Shown: in pieces, positions 1-7,669 of the stretch
Layout: the number at the start of each line of letters is the position of its first letter
Position numbering within the stretch: position 1 is the first letter of the stretch
Source of the DNA: Vreelandella aquamarina
Lineage (GTDB): Bacteria > Pseudomonadota > Gammaproteobacteria > Pseudomonadales > Halomonadaceae
Assembly: GCF_900110265.1 (NCBI RefSeq)
Contig: NZ_FODB01000024.1
Coordinates: 1 to 50,307 of the forward strand
Direction: 5' to 3'
Length of the DNA: 50,307 nt
Made by a program: the position numbers and the translations under genes
Notes under the pieces: generated by a model
What the model was told of the DNA's origin: nothing
What the model saw: only the letters and a program-made list of their open reading frames with translations
The model's database searches: none

Positions 1-167
1 CGCTCAATGTCCGCACTTGGGATTGCCCACACTGTGGCACCCAAGGCATCGACCGCGATGTGAACGCTGCCCGCAACATTTTGCAATCGGGCAAAGCCAT
101 TCTGGCTGGTGCTGACAAGCTCCGTCAGCATGAAAAGACGACTACCGTGGGGCTCACGGGAGGTTAA
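1..167 (+). CDS. tnpB: TnpB RNA-guided nuclease, C-terminal end (partial)
   Basis: The frame from base 3 to the TAA at 165-167 gives 54 residues matching the end of TnpB/OrfB proteins: WDCPHCGTQGIDRDVNAARN is the second half of the C-terminal zinc ribbon followed by the DRDxNAAxN motif, whose Asp is the third RuvC catalytic residue. TnpB is an RNA-guided DNA endonuclease that cuts next to a transposon-associated motif and helps IS200/IS605 elements persist after excision. The rest of the gene lies upstream of the window, so whether the other RuvC residues are intact cannot be judged. About 25 residues follow the motif before the stop. Confidence 0.85.
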   Translation, partial: LNVRTWDCPHCGTQGIDRDVNAARNILQSGKAILAGADKLRQHEKTTTVGLTGG

Positions 168-199
168 GCCTGTGGAGCTTGTGTAAGACCTGAGGTGCC

Positions 200-316
200 A
201 TCACCAAGGGCAACGGGCTGTGAAGCAGGAACCCGGAAGGCAACAACCGGGAATCCCCTTCCTTTCCGCCGCAGGCGGCAGCTTCCTAAGAAGCTGAGGA
301 AGGGGAGGAGGTCAAC
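200..316 (+). ncRNA. Candidate omega-RNA scaffold / right-end hairpins of tnpB element
   Basis: Bases 255-305 fold completely. An outer 9-bp stem (255-263 with 297-305) encloses a 5-bp hairpin (266-270/274-278, loop GCA) and a 7-bp hairpin (279-285/290-296, loop CTAA), with only two unpaired bases at 264-265, giving a three-way junction. In characterised TnpB systems the guide RNA scaffold overlaps the 3' end of tnpB and the right end, and the guide is the flanking host DNA. That would place the guide at about 317-336. The 5' end of the RNA is not determined by sequence; 200 is a nominal start. Confidence 0.6.
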
Positions 317-460
317 ACGCTGGAAGATATTATTGAGACCATTCTCGGCCAAGATATCGTCGATGAAACTGACAGCGTGGCGAACCTGCGCCACTATGCG
401 AAACAGCGTTGGATCAAACGTATTAAACGCGAAGATAAGAATGTGAAACCAGCAGAGTGA
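317..460 (+). pseudogene. C-terminal remnant of a CNNM/CBS-domain membrane protein gene
   Basis: Directly after the transposon right end an open frame runs to TGA at 458-460 and reads TLEDIIETILGQDIVDETDS and onward, ending KPAE. The LEDIIE-x-ILGxxIVDE pattern is typical of the end of the CBS pair in DUF21/CNNM (HlyC/CorC-like) membrane proteins involved in divalent cation handling. It has no start codon or ribosome site of its own and is preceded by the transposon, so the host gene has been interrupted. The 5' part should lie left of the tnpB element, outside the window. Family assignment rests on about 48 residues. Confidence 0.65.
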
Positions 461-477
461 ACGCTGCCATAACCTCA

Positions 478-507
478 TTGTCTTAGCGCTAAACGTTCTT
501 CTATAGT
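478..507 (+). promoter_or_regulatory. Sigma70-type promoter for the peroxiredoxin gene
   Basis: TTGTCT at 478-483 and TATAGT at 502-507 are separated by 18 bases and lie about 60 bases upstream of the peroxiredoxin start. It sits downstream of the interrupted CNNM gene, so peroxiredoxin transcription should be independent of it. No OxyR-type site was recognised with confidence. Confidence 0.5.
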
Positions 508-565
508 GAAGGCGTTGAAAGTCATATAAGGTATGAGAGCCACTTCACTTTAACGAGGAGCAACG

Positions 566-1216
566 ATGTCATTACGTATCAATGCAGTCGTGCCTGATTT
601 CGAAGCAGAGACGAGCCACGGTCCGATCCGTTTTCACGATTGGATTGGCGACAGCTGGGCGATTCTGTTCTCACACCCAAAAGATTTCACGCCGGTATGC
701 ACCACGGAGTTCGGCGCCGTCGCAACGCTGAGTGCCGAGTGGGAGAAGCGTGGCACCAAGGTCATCGGTGTGTCCGTCGATGGTGTAGAGGAACACAAGC
801 GCTGGGCTGGCGACATTGAAACCGTGAGCGGTAGCAGCGTCGGCTTCCCGATCATTGCGGATGAAGACCTCAAAGTCTCCAAGCTGTTCGATATGCTGCC
901 GGAAGATGCTTACCTGCCCGATGGCCGCACGCCAGCGGACAGCGCCACCGTGCGTTCGGTCTTCATCATCGGCCCGGATAAGCAGCTAAAGCTCTCCATG
1001 ACCTACCCGATGACCGTAGGCCGTAACTTTGCTGAAATTTTGCGTGCGCTGGATGCGCTGCAAACTACGGCAAAGCATGGCATTGCCACCCCGGCGGATT
1101 GGACAGTCGGCCAGGATGTCATCATCCCGCCCAGCGTCTCAGACGAGGACGCCAAGCAGAAATTTGGTGAGTTTGACACCGTGCTGCCCTACCTGCGCAA
1201 GACCAAGCTGCGTTAA
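566..1216 (+). CDS. 1-Cys peroxiredoxin (Prx6-type)
   Basis: This 216-residue protein has the peroxiredoxin fold with the peroxidatic Cys45 in the motif PKDFTPVCTTEFG, followed by the long C-terminal domain typical of the Prx6/1-Cys class, for example the PYLRKTKLR ending. It reduces hydrogen peroxide and alkyl hydroperoxides in the cytoplasm at the expense of a thiol donor. The start is supported by GAGGAG eight bases before ATG. No resolving cysteine is visible. It is a single-gene unit with its own promoter at 478-507 and a terminator at 1240-1273. Length is normal for the family. Confidence 0.92.
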   Translation: MSLRINAVVPDFEAETSHGPIRFHDWIGDSWAILFSHPKDFTPVCTTEFGAVATLSAEWEKRGTKVIGVSVDGVEEHKRWAGDIETVSGSSVGFPIIADEDLKVSKLFDMLPEDAYLPDGRTPADSATVRSVFIIGPDKQLKLSMTYPMTVGRNFAEILRALDALQTTAKHGIATPADWTVGQDVIIPPSVSDEDAKQKFGEFDTVLPYLRKTKLR

Positions 1217-1239
1217 TCGCGCGCAAGCAGTCGATCGGA

Positions 1240-1273
1240 AGCCCCGCCAGTGCCACTGTCGGGGCTTTTTTTA
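1240..1273 (+). terminator. Rho-independent terminator after peroxiredoxin gene
   Basis: AGCCCCG (1240-1246) pairs with CGGGGCT (1260-1266), followed by a run of seven T (1266-1272). It lies between the peroxiredoxin stop and the end of the convergent sigma-factor ORF. Confidence 0.85.
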
Positions 1274-1275
1274 TG

Positions 1276-1545
1276 CTAGGCGGGTTCTTCTAGTGGCTGC
1301 CAGCGCCCCTGTTTTTTCTGGTGGCGTAACTGATCTAGAATCTTGAATTTCAAGATGCCAAATACCCAGGTTTCAAACTCTGAGCGGCCTTCAAACGTCG
1401 TGCTTTTTTCAAAGGCGGTCAGTAAAGTTTCTTGAACGGCATCTTCGGCGGCGGCTGAGTCCCTTAGCTGTAAGCGCGCAAAGGCAAGTAGGCGAGGGCG
1501 CATGTAGCTGAAATGCGTGGCGGCCAGTGAAGCGGTGATGGTCAC
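1276..1545 (-). CDS. Truncated ECF-type sigma factor (region 2 only)
   Basis: The protein contains a clear sigma region 2: RPRLLAFARLQLRDSAAAED (region 2.1/2.2), then AVQETLLTAF and WVFGILKFKILDQLRHQKK (2.3/2.4). It stops about ten residues later, where an ECF factor would continue for a further ~80 residues with region 4, the -35 recognition domain. The stop abuts the terminator of the convergent peroxiredoxin gene. A GTG at 1545 has AGGGG five bases upstream and gives 89 residues. An ATG at 1578 would give 100 but has no ribosome site. It may be a gene that lost its 3' end, or a short regulator; a functional -35-recognising sigma factor is unlikely. Confidence 0.6.
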   Translation of the reverse strand: MTITASLAATHFSYMRPRLLAFARLQLRDSAAAEDAVQETLLTAFEKSTTFEGRSEFETWVFGILKFKILDQLRHQKKQGRWQPLEEPA

Positions 1546-1601
1546 AGTGTCCCCTTGTCGTTGCTGGTTCCTTCTCATCGCACATCGAGTTTACGATATT
1601 C

Positions 1602-2378
1602 ATGGAAAATACGCTGTTATTAGGATTTTTAGGCAGTTTGGTGGCTGGGCTATTGACCGCCGTGGGGGCGTTGCCCGTGCTGCTGGGCAAAACGCCAAGT
1701 CGGGGGTTTCGTGATTTAGCGCTGGGCTTTGCGGCCGGGGTGATGCTGGCGGCTTCGTTTTTTTCCCTGATCATTCCTGCCCTGGAGGCCGCAGAAATCT
1801 ATTACGCCGGCGGGCCGGTGCCCGCAGCGCTGGTATGCACTGCGATTTTGCTCGGCATGGGGGCCATTGCGCTGCTCAACGAAGGTTTGCCGCACGAACA
1901 CTTCCAGCAGGGGAGAGAGGGGCCGGAAGCCGCTTCGCTGCGTCGGGTATGGCTGTTTGTGTTTGCCATTGCAATTCACAACCTGCCGGAAGGCTTGGCG
2001 GTCGGCGTTGGCTTTGGTGCCAATGGCTTAGAGGGCGGAATGCCGCTGGCAATTGGGATTGGCTTGCAGAATATGCCGGAAGGGTTAGCGGTAGCCGTGG
2101 CGCTGATGGGGGAAGGCTACTCCAAGTGGCGCTCCTGGTCGATTGCGGCGCTGACCGGGCTCATTGAGCCGATTGGCGGGCTGTTTGGCGCCAGCGTCGT
2201 CACCGTTTCTCAAGTGCTGTTGCCCTGGGGCCTGGCATTTGCCGCAGGTGCCATGCTCTACGTGATTAGCCACGAAATCATTCCCGAAACCCATCGCTGT
2301 GGCCACCAGAAGAAAGCGACGTTTGGCCTAGCGATGGGCTTGGTGATCATGCTGTTTCTCGATGTATGGCTGGGCTAG
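1602..2378 (+). CDS. ZIP-family divalent metal transporter
   Basis: This 258-residue membrane protein shows the two metal-binding helices of ZIP transporters, IHNLPEGLAVGVGFG (TM4) and GIGLQNMPEGLAVAVAL (TM5), plus a late IGGLFGA and HEIIPETH. It most likely imports zinc or related divalent cations across the inner membrane (GufA/ZupT-like). About eight hydrophobic segments are visible. The Shine-Dalgarno sequence before ATG 1602 is weak. It is divergent from the truncated sigma factor, with its start only 56 bases from that start. It converges with the isocitrate dehydrogenase gene, with two bases between stops. The substrate cannot be fixed from sequence. Confidence 0.88.
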   Translation: MENTLLLGFLGSLVAGLLTAVGALPVLLGKTPSRGFRDLALGFAAGVMLAASFFSLIIPALEAAEIYYAGGPVPAALVCTAILLGMGAIALLNEGLPHEHFQQGREGPEAASLRRVWLFVFAIAIHNLPEGLAVGVGFGANGLEGGMPLAIGIGLQNMPEGLAVAVALMGEGYSKWRSWSIAALTGLIEPIGGLFGASVVTVSQVLLPWGLAFAAGAMLYVISHEIIPETHRCGHQKKATFGLAMGLVIMLFLDVWLG

Positions 2379-2380
2379 GC

Positions 2381-3394
2381 TCACCCTTTTAAGTGCTCTA
2401 CCAGCGCCTGAGCAAAGGTATCGGTGGTGCCGGTGCCGCCCATGTCGGGCGTGACCATATCGCGGCGGTTCTCTAGCACGGCGCGAATTCCTTGGCGAAT
2501 TGCGTCACCCTTGGCGGTCATGCCGAGGTGGTCGAGCATCTGGGCGGCGGCTAACAGCAGCGCGCAAGGGTTGGCGATTTTCTTGCCTGCAATGTCGGGT
2601 GCCGAACCGTGTACTGCTTCGAAAATCGCCGCTTTTTCACCGATGTTCGCCCCTGGGGCCAAGCCCAAACCGCCCACGAGGCCCGCGCACAGGTCGGAGA
2701 GGATATCGCCGAACAGGTTAGTGGTGACGACCACATCGAATTGGTGAGGGTTCATAACCAGCTGCATACAGGCGTTATCCACGATCATCTCTTGGAATTC
2801 GATCTCGGGATACTCGCTGGCCACTTCACGGGCAACGTCTAAAAACAGGCCGGAGCTGGTCTTGATGATGTTGGCTTTGTGAACGGCGGTGACCTTCTTG
2901 CGACCATTCTGTTTGGCTAGCTCAAAGGCGTAACGCACGATGCGCTCGGAGCCTTTGCGGGTCACTTTGATCACCGAGATGCCGGTATTGCCGTCGTCGA
3001 GCATCTCTTGGCCATCGGAGAGGTAAGCCCCTTCGGTGTTTTCCCGCACGGTGATCATGTCGATATCATCGTAGCGGGAGCGGGTGCCCGGAAAGCTGAT
3101 GGCGGGGCGCACGTTGGCATAGAGGTCAAAATGGCGGCGTAACTGCACGTTGATGGATGAAAAGCCCTTACCAATCGGCGTGGTGAGCGGGCCTTTCAGG
3201 GCAATGCCGTGCTTTTCAATGGCATCCAACGAGGCTTGTGGAATCAGCGTGCCGTGCTTTTCAAGCGCTACCAGACCTGCGTCGATAAACTCGTAGTTCA
3301 GCCCGCACTCAAGGGCGTCTAACACTTGCAGGGTGGCGTCCATTATCTCAGGGCCGATGCCATCGCCTTTAATCACTGCGACTGTCTGGCTCAT
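2381..3394 (-). CDS. Isocitrate dehydrogenase, NAD-dependent type
   Basis: This 337-residue protein of the isocitrate/isopropylmalate dehydrogenase family begins MSQTVAVIKGDGIGPEIMDA. It carries the substrate-site segments GKGFSSINVQLRRHFDLYAN and TVRENTEGAYLSDGQE, the DNACMQLVMNPHQFDVVVT segment, and a C-terminal GSAPDIAGK. Length and motifs fit the short homodimeric NAD-type isocitrate dehydrogenase rather than the ~415-residue NADP enzyme; homoisocitrate or isopropylmalate activity is less likely. The internal ATG at 3394 was chosen over the longer frame (3493) because GAGAGGA lies just upstream and the N-terminus matches the family. It catalyses oxidative decarboxylation of isocitrate in the TCA cycle. 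Confidence 0.85.
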   Translation of the reverse strand: MSQTVAVIKGDGIGPEIMDATLQVLDALECGLNYEFIDAGLVALEKHGTLIPQASLDAIEKHGIALKGPLTTPIGKGFSSINVQLRRHFDLYANVRPAISFPGTRSRYDDIDMITVRENTEGAYLSDGQEMLDDGNTGISVIKVTRKGSERIVRYAFELAKQNGRKKVTAVHKANIIKTSSGLFLDVAREVASEYPEIEFQEMIVDNACMQLVMNPHQFDVVVTTNLFGDILSDLCAGLVGGLGLAPGANIGEKAAIFEAVHGSAPDIAGKKIANPCALLLAAAQMLDHLGMTAKGDAIRQGIRAVLENRRDMVTPDMGGTGTTDTFAQALVEHLKG

Positions 3395-3536
3395 GTGCGG
3401 TTCCTCTCGTTGGTAGGGTAGAAAGTGGCGAGGAAAGGGCGGTGGGGCCGCCGTTTGAGTGCCATGGTAAGCCAAGCTTAGAGGGAAGGTCATCGTCTAA
3501 ACGTCTAGGGTGGCGGGTGCGAATTGGCCTGTTTGC

Positions 3537-3545
3537 TGGTAGAAT
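3537..3545 (+). promoter_or_regulatory. Extended -10 promoter driving the SulP leader
   Basis: TGG followed by TAGAAT (3540-3545) is an extended -10 element (TGn-TAnAAT). No good -35 is seen, as is usual for extended -10 promoters. Transcription from about 3552 would give a ~345-base leader ahead of the SulP gene. Confidence 0.45.
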
Positions 3546-3628
3546 GCCGCGCTCAAGGCGACTGGAACGCACTTAGCTGCCGCCATCTCGCCTGAATAAC
3601 GATGTTAAAACAGCAAGGTTTATCTGTA

Positions 3629-3688
3629 ATGATCAATGCAATGGCAGCCGTTGCTCTGCCGACACCAGGGCTGATGACTCCACCCTAG
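3629..3688 (+). CDS. Candidate leader peptide upstream of SulP gene
   Basis: A 19-codon ORF, MINAMAAVALPTPGLMTPP, ends in Pro-Pro followed by TAG. AAGG at 3615-3618 lies ten bases upstream of its ATG. It lies inside the predicted leader of the SulP transporter gene, 208 bases before that start, and is followed by alternative hairpins (3706-3747). Pro-Pro immediately before a stop codon is a known context for slow termination and ribosome arrest, so a regulatory nascent peptide is plausible. I do not recognise a named homologue. It is too short for composition to prove coding, so this remains an inference. Confidence 0.45.
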   Translation: MINAMAAVALPTPGLMTPP

Positions 3689-3705
3689 GTTCTCCCTCCT
3701 TAATT

Positions 3706-3747
3706 AGCGCCATAACGCTCTTCGCGTTATATCGGTGCTATGGCACC
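3706..3747 (+). promoter_or_regulatory. Mutually exclusive hairpins in SulP leader
   Basis: Hairpin A pairs ATAACGC (3712-3718) with GCGTTAT (3724-3730) over a TCTTC loop. It can be extended by pairing AGCGCC (3706-3711) with GGTGCT (3734-3739). Hairpin B uses the same bases differently: GGTGC (3734-3738) with GCACC (3743-3747). The two cannot form fully together, the arrangement expected of a switch. No T-run follows, so classical termination at this point is not supported. The remaining 3395-3628 and 3748-3896 hold no gene I can support; a weak hairpin (GCCG 3753-3756/CGGC 3769-3772) is present. Confidence 0.4.
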
Positions 3748-3896
3748 CCGTTGCCGCTATTTGGCTATCGGCGCGTTTGCGTCTTCGATTGGTAGCATTC
3801 ATCCGACAATCTATTACTAACGTGCGCTCTTGTGCTGCCTTTGTGTGCGGCTGCGGCGCGCAATGTCTTTAACCCCCTAACCATTGGACTCCCTGA

Positions 3897-5387
3897 ATGG
3901 CACTTTTCAGTAAGCATGAGTGGTTCTCTAACATTAAGGGCGACACGCTCTCAGGTATTGTCGTCGCGCTGGCGCTAATTCCTGAAGCGATCGCCTTTTC
4001 AATTATCGCGGGCGTGGACCCGAAAGTGGGGCTTTACGCCTCGTTCTGTATCGCGGTGATTATCGCCTTTACCGGTGGCCGCCCAGGTATGATCTCTGCG
4101 GCCACAGGGGCGATGGCGCTGCTGATGGTGACACTGGTGAAAGAGCATGGCCTGGAGTACTTGCTGGCCGCCACGTTGCTGACCGGCGTGCTGCAAATTA
4201 TCGCGGGCTACCTGCGGCTGGCGGAGCTGATGCGCTTTGTCTCCCGCTCGGTAGTCACCGGGTTTGTGAATGCGCTGGCGATCCTGATTTTTATGGCGCA
4301 ACTGCCGGAGCTCACTAACGTGACGTGGCATGTGTATGCCATGACACTGGCCGGCCTGGGAATTATCTACCTGTTCCCTTATTTGCCGAAGATTGGCAAG
4401 TCGGTTCCTTCTCCGCTGGTGTGCATCGTGGTGCTGACCGTGGTGTATATGGTGAGCGGTATGGATATTCGCACCGTGGGCGATATGGGCGAGCTGCCGG
4501 ATACGCTGCCGGTTTTCCTATGGCCGAACGTGCCGTTAAATCTTGAAACCCTGACGATTATTTTTCCCTACGCCGTGATGCTGGCAGTGGTGGGCCTGCT
4601 TGAGTCGATGATGACCGCCACGATTGTGGATGATCTTACTGATACACCCAGCGATAAAAACCGCGAGTGTAAAGGCCAAGGGGTGGCTAATATTGGCGCT
4701 GGTTTAATGGGCGGTATGGCTGGTTGCGCGATGATTGGTCAGTCGGTGATCAACATTAAATCGGGTGGCCGGACGCGTTTATCGACGCTGATTGCGGGCG
4801 TGGTGCTGCTGTTGATGGTGGTGTTCTTGTCAGACTGGGTATCGCAAATTCCCATGGCGGCGCTGGTCGCGGTGATGATTATGGTCTCGATTGGTACCTT
4901 TAGCTGGGAGTCCATTCGCGATCTGAAAAAGCATCCGATGAGCACCAATGTCGTCATGCTGGCGACCGTCGCGGTGACCGTCGGTACCCATAACTTAGCG
5001 ATGGGGGTTTTTGTCGGCGTGCTGCTGGCGGCGCTGTTCTTCGCCAATAAAGTTAGCAACATCATGTACGTCGGCTCAAAAGAAATAGAGGCCGGTAAAG
5101 AGCGCGAATACCAAGTGGTTGGACAGGTGTTTTTTGCCTCGTCTGAGCGCTTTATGGCCGCGTTTGATTTCAAAGAGAGCATCGATAAGGTGACCATTAA
5201 CCTATCGAAGGCGCACTTCTGGGATGTGACCGCCGTTCAGGCGCTTGACCGCGTGGTGATTAAATTCCGCCGCGAAGGCACCGAGGTTGAACTGGTAGGC
5301 CTAAATGAAGCAAGCGCCACCGTGGTGGACCGCTACGCCGTTCATAACGACCCGGAAGCCGTTGAAAAACTGATGGGCGGCCACTAA
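3897..5387 (+). CDS. SulP-family inorganic anion transporter (BicA-like) with STAS domain
   Basis: This 496-residue protein has the SulP transmembrane core, starting [20 protein letters not shown] with the conserved early helix and PEA motif. Further features are [12 protein letters not shown] and a C-terminal cytoplasmic STAS domain (about 400-490) containing [13 protein letters not shown]. Length and the [13 protein letters not shown] segment resemble BicA-type Na+-dependent bicarbonate transporters, but sulfate or another anion cannot be excluded. The ATG at 3897 has a poor ribosome site, which could matter for the control suggested by the structured leader upstream. It is followed 19 bases later by a universal stress protein gene, a common SulP-Usp pairing and probably one operon. 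Confidence 0.88.
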   Translation: MALFSKHEWFSNIKGDTLSGIVVALALIPEAIAFSIIAGVDPKVGLYASFCIAVIIAFTGGRPGMISAATGAMALLMVTLVKEHGLEYLLAATLLTGVLQIIAGYLRLAELMRFVSRSVVTGFVNALAILIFMAQLPELTNVTWHVYAMTLAGLGIIYLFPYLPKIGKSVPSPLVCIVVLTVVYMVSGMDIRTVGDMGELPDTLPVFLWPNVPLNLETLTIIFPYAVMLAVVGLLESMMTATIVDDLTDTPSDKNRECKGQGVANIGAGLMGGMAGCAMIGQSVINIKSGGRTRLSTLIAGVVLLLMVVFLSDWVSQIPMAALVAVMIMVSIGTFSWESIRDLKKHPMSTNVVMLATVAVTVGTHNLAMGVFVGVLLAALFFANKVSNIMYVGSKEIEAGKEREYQVVGQVFFASSERFMAAFDFKESIDKVTINLSKAHFWDVTAVQALDRVVIKFRREGTEVELVGLNEASATVVDRYAVHNDPEAVEKLMGGH

Positions 5388-5406
5388 GCCAGGCAAGGAG
5401 AACAGC

Positions 5407-6264
5407 ATGACTGAACACGTACTCGCCGCCATTGACGGCTCCCAATTTGCCGAAGGCGTTTGCGACTATGCCGCCTGGGCAAGCCTGGCCCTGGGTGCAC
5501 CGCTAAGCTTTGTGCACGTTGTAGATAATCACTCTTGGGCACCCGAAGAGCAAAACTTATCCGGCAGCCTGCGCTTCGGTGCCCGCGAAAAGCTGATGGA
5601 AGAACTCTCAGCGCTTGATGAGCAGCGTGCCAGGGTAAATCGTGAGCAAGGCAAGCTGATGCTCGAAGCGGCCAAGGCCAGGGCGGTGGAAGATGGGGTA
5701 AGTAGCCCCACGACCCGCCAGTTAAACGGCACGCTAGTGGAAACACTGGTAGAGCTGGAAAAAGACGTGCGCCTGCTAGTGGTAGGCAAGCGCGGCGAAA
5801 CCGCCCACCAGGCAAGTGGGCACCTGGGCGCTAACCTAGAGCGGGTGGTGCGGGAAATGCACCGCCCGATTTTGATGGTGCCGAAAGCCTTTCAGCGGCC
5901 GGAAAAGGTGCTGATTGCCTTTGATGGCAGCCAAACCGCCCGCAAAGGGGTGGAGATGCTGGCCCGCTCGCCGCTATTTGCGGGGGCAACCTGCCATGTA
6001 CTGATTGTAGGAGCAGAAACAGCCGAGCACCGCAGTGAGCTGGCGTGGGCGCTAAACACTTTGCGTGAAGCAGGGCATCATGCAGAAGGCGCGATTCGCG
6101 CGGGTGAAGTGGATGACGCTTTGCAAGCTTACGAGCAGGAAAGCGGTATTGATCTACTGGTGATGGGAGCCTACGGGCACTCGCGCATTCGTCATTTGCT
6201 AGTAGGCAGTACCACCACGGCCATGCTGCGAAGCAGCCGGATACCTGTGTTAATACTGCGTTAA
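5407..6264 (+). CDS. Tandem-domain universal stress protein
   Basis: This 285-residue protein has two UspA domains. The second ends with the ATP-binding pattern GAYGHSRIRHLLVGSTTTAML (G-x2-G-x9-G-S/T); the first has a corresponding GKRGETAHQASGHLGANLER. It is preceded by AAGGAG and lies 19 bases behind the SulP gene, suggesting a regulatory or accessory role for that transporter, although tandem Usp proteins are general stress factors. It is strongly similar along its whole length to the protein at 8634-9488, so the two are paralogues. A strong terminator follows at 6284-6319. Confidence 0.9.
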   Translation: MTEHVLAAIDGSQFAEGVCDYAAWASLALGAPLSFVHVVDNHSWAPEEQNLSGSLRFGAREKLMEELSALDEQRARVNREQGKLMLEAAKARAVEDGVSSPTTRQLNGTLVETLVELEKDVRLLVVGKRGETAHQASGHLGANLERVVREMHRPILMVPKAFQRPEKVLIAFDGSQTARKGVEMLARSPLFAGATCHVLIVGAETAEHRSELAWALNTLREAGHHAEGAIRAGEVDDALQAYEQESGIDLLVMGAYGHSRIRHLLVGSTTTAMLRSSRIPVLILR

Positions 6265-6283
6265 CCGCTTATCAACATCGCTT

Positions 6284-6319
6284 AAGCCGGGCTGCTCGTA
6301 AGAGCAGCCCGGCTTTTTT
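6284..6319 (+). terminator. Rho-independent terminator of SulP-Usp operon
   Basis: A perfect 14-bp stem (6284-6297 with 6302-6315) with loop GTAA is followed by six T. It ends the SulP-usp transcript. Confidence 0.92.
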
Positions 6320-6421
6320 GTGGGAGGTTGTTGATGCTGCAGTGCAATACTGTGCTATTCGATACTATGCTGTTAGGCAGGTTGTTACCTATCCACTCTC
6401 TGGAATAGCGAGGAGCCTGCC

Positions 6422-7576
6422 GTGCCAACGTTGGAAAAATCGCCTATTGGCTTTGATGCAACCTCACCCTCTCACCGTTTTATTGCCGAGCTATTGCGCG
6501 AGGCTGACATTCAACTGGATGGGAGCCGCCCTTGGGATATACAGCTGTACGCACCCGGCGTTATCGATAGTGCTCTTTCGCGAGGTAATCTGGGACTTGG
6601 CGAAAGCTACATGCGAGGGGAGTGGGATGCCATACGGCTAGATGAGCTGTTTTACCGCATCATGCGTGCCCAGCTTGGCCAACGCATTAAGCCCACCCAG
6701 CTGATTTACCACTCGCTACGTTCACGCCTGCTCAACCGCCAAACAGCGAAGCGGGCGTGGGAAGTAGGGGAGAAGCACTACAATCTCGGCAACGACTTTT
6801 ATGCCGCGATGCTCGACCAGCGGATGACCTACACCTGTGGCTACTGGAAACATGCCCAAACGCTGGATGAAGCCCAGGAAGCCAAGCTTGATCTTATTTG
6901 TCGTAAGCTCCAGCTAAAACCAGGGATGCGTGTTCTGGATATCGGCTGCGGCTGGGGCAGTTTTATGGGCTACGCTGCCGAGCATTATGGGGTGGAGTGT
7001 GTGGGCCTGACCATTTCTAAGGAGCAGGCTGAATTTGGGCAGCGGCTGCTAAGAAAAGGCTTACCGGTAGAGTTTCGCCTGCAGGATTATCGTGATGAAA
7101 GCGAGACGTTTGACCGCGTAGTGAGTATCGGTATGTTTGAGCACGTAGGTCATAAAAATTATCGCGAGTATATGAGTGTTGTTCACCGCTGCTTAAAAGA
7201 TGATGGACTATTTTTGCTGCATACCATTGGTAAAAACTTAAGCAATACCGTGACCGACCCTTGGATTGATAAGTATATTTTCCCCAATGGTGAGCTGCCT
7301 ACCTTAGGGCAAATCACAGACGCCGCCGAAGCACTGTTTGTTATTGAAGATCTACATAACTTCGGGGCTGACTATGATCGCACCTTAATGGCTTGGCACC
7401 ATAACTTCGAAACCCACTGGCCGCGATTTAAAGAGCAGTATGGCGAGCGCTTTTACCGCATGTGGCGCTATTACCTGCTGGTGTGTGCAGGGGCTTTTCG
7501 CGCCCGGCAAATTCAGCTCTGGCAACTAGTGATGAGCAAGCAAGGGATACTTGGTGGATACTCCCGTGTTAGCTAA
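6422..7576 (+). CDS. cfa: Cyclopropane-fatty-acyl-phospholipid synthase
   Basis: This 384-residue protein carries the SAM-binding motif VLDIGCGWGSFMGYAA, the upstream EKHYNLGNDFYAAMLDQRMT signature, and FDRVVSIGMFEHVGHKNY. It methylenates double bonds of unsaturated phospholipid acyl chains using S-adenosylmethionine at the inner face of the membrane, a stationary-phase and osmotic/acid stress response. The start is a GTG at 6422 with AGGAG eight bases upstream. The upstream region (6320-6421) contains CTATTCGATACTAT, loosely like a sigmaS -10, but this is not firm. Length matches the E. coli enzyme. Confidence 0.92.
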   Translation: MPTLEKSPIGFDATSPSHRFIAELLREADIQLDGSRPWDIQLYAPGVIDSALSRGNLGLGESYMRGEWDAIRLDELFYRIMRAQLGQRIKPTQLIYHSLRSRLLNRQTAKRAWEVGEKHYNLGNDFYAAMLDQRMTYTCGYWKHAQTLDEAQEAKLDLICRKLQLKPGMRVLDIGCGWGSFMGYAAEHYGVECVGLTISKEQAEFGQRLLRKGLPVEFRLQDYRDESETFDRVVSIGMFEHVGHKNYREYMSVVHRCLKDDGLFLLHTIGKNLSNTVTDPWIDKYIFPNGELPTLGQITDAAEALFVIEDLHNFGADYDRTLMAWHHNFETHWPRFKEQYGERFYRMWRYYLLVCAGAFRARQIQLWQLVMSKQGILGGYSRVS

Positions 7577-7669
7577 CCACTCGCCCCGGCAGCAGTTTGT
7601 GGCAGCCAGAGGATCAAGGAGAGATAAACCTAGGGCTGCTGCTGTTCGAGCGACCCGCGTATCAAAAGG

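Larger units (their letters stand above)
1..316 (+). mobile_element. Right portion of an IS200/IS605-family element
   Basis: Only the end of the element is in the window: the C-terminus of a TnpB protein, about 90 bases of unstructured sequence, and a compact folded right end. The left end and any tnpA are outside. The right boundary is inferred: after the hairpin cluster (255-305) and a short purine-rich stretch, the sequence GTCAAC at 311-316 gives way to sequence that reads in frame as the C-terminus of a host membrane-protein gene. The exact cleavage position could shift by a few bases. Elements of this family leave no target duplication, so none is expected. Confidence 0.8.

Noticed and set aside
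3395..3896. Known riboswitch class in the SulP leader
   Set aside because: I compared it by eye with remembered consensus features of common classes (cobalamin, SAM, TPP, c-di-GMP, yybP-ykoY, DUF1646/sodium) and none fits; the uORF explanation accounts for more of it.
7577..7669. Terminator or small gene between cfa and crcB
   Set aside because: An AAGGAG is present but no start codon follows, and the GCAGCAG/CTGCTGC repeat is too far apart to be an intrinsic terminator.
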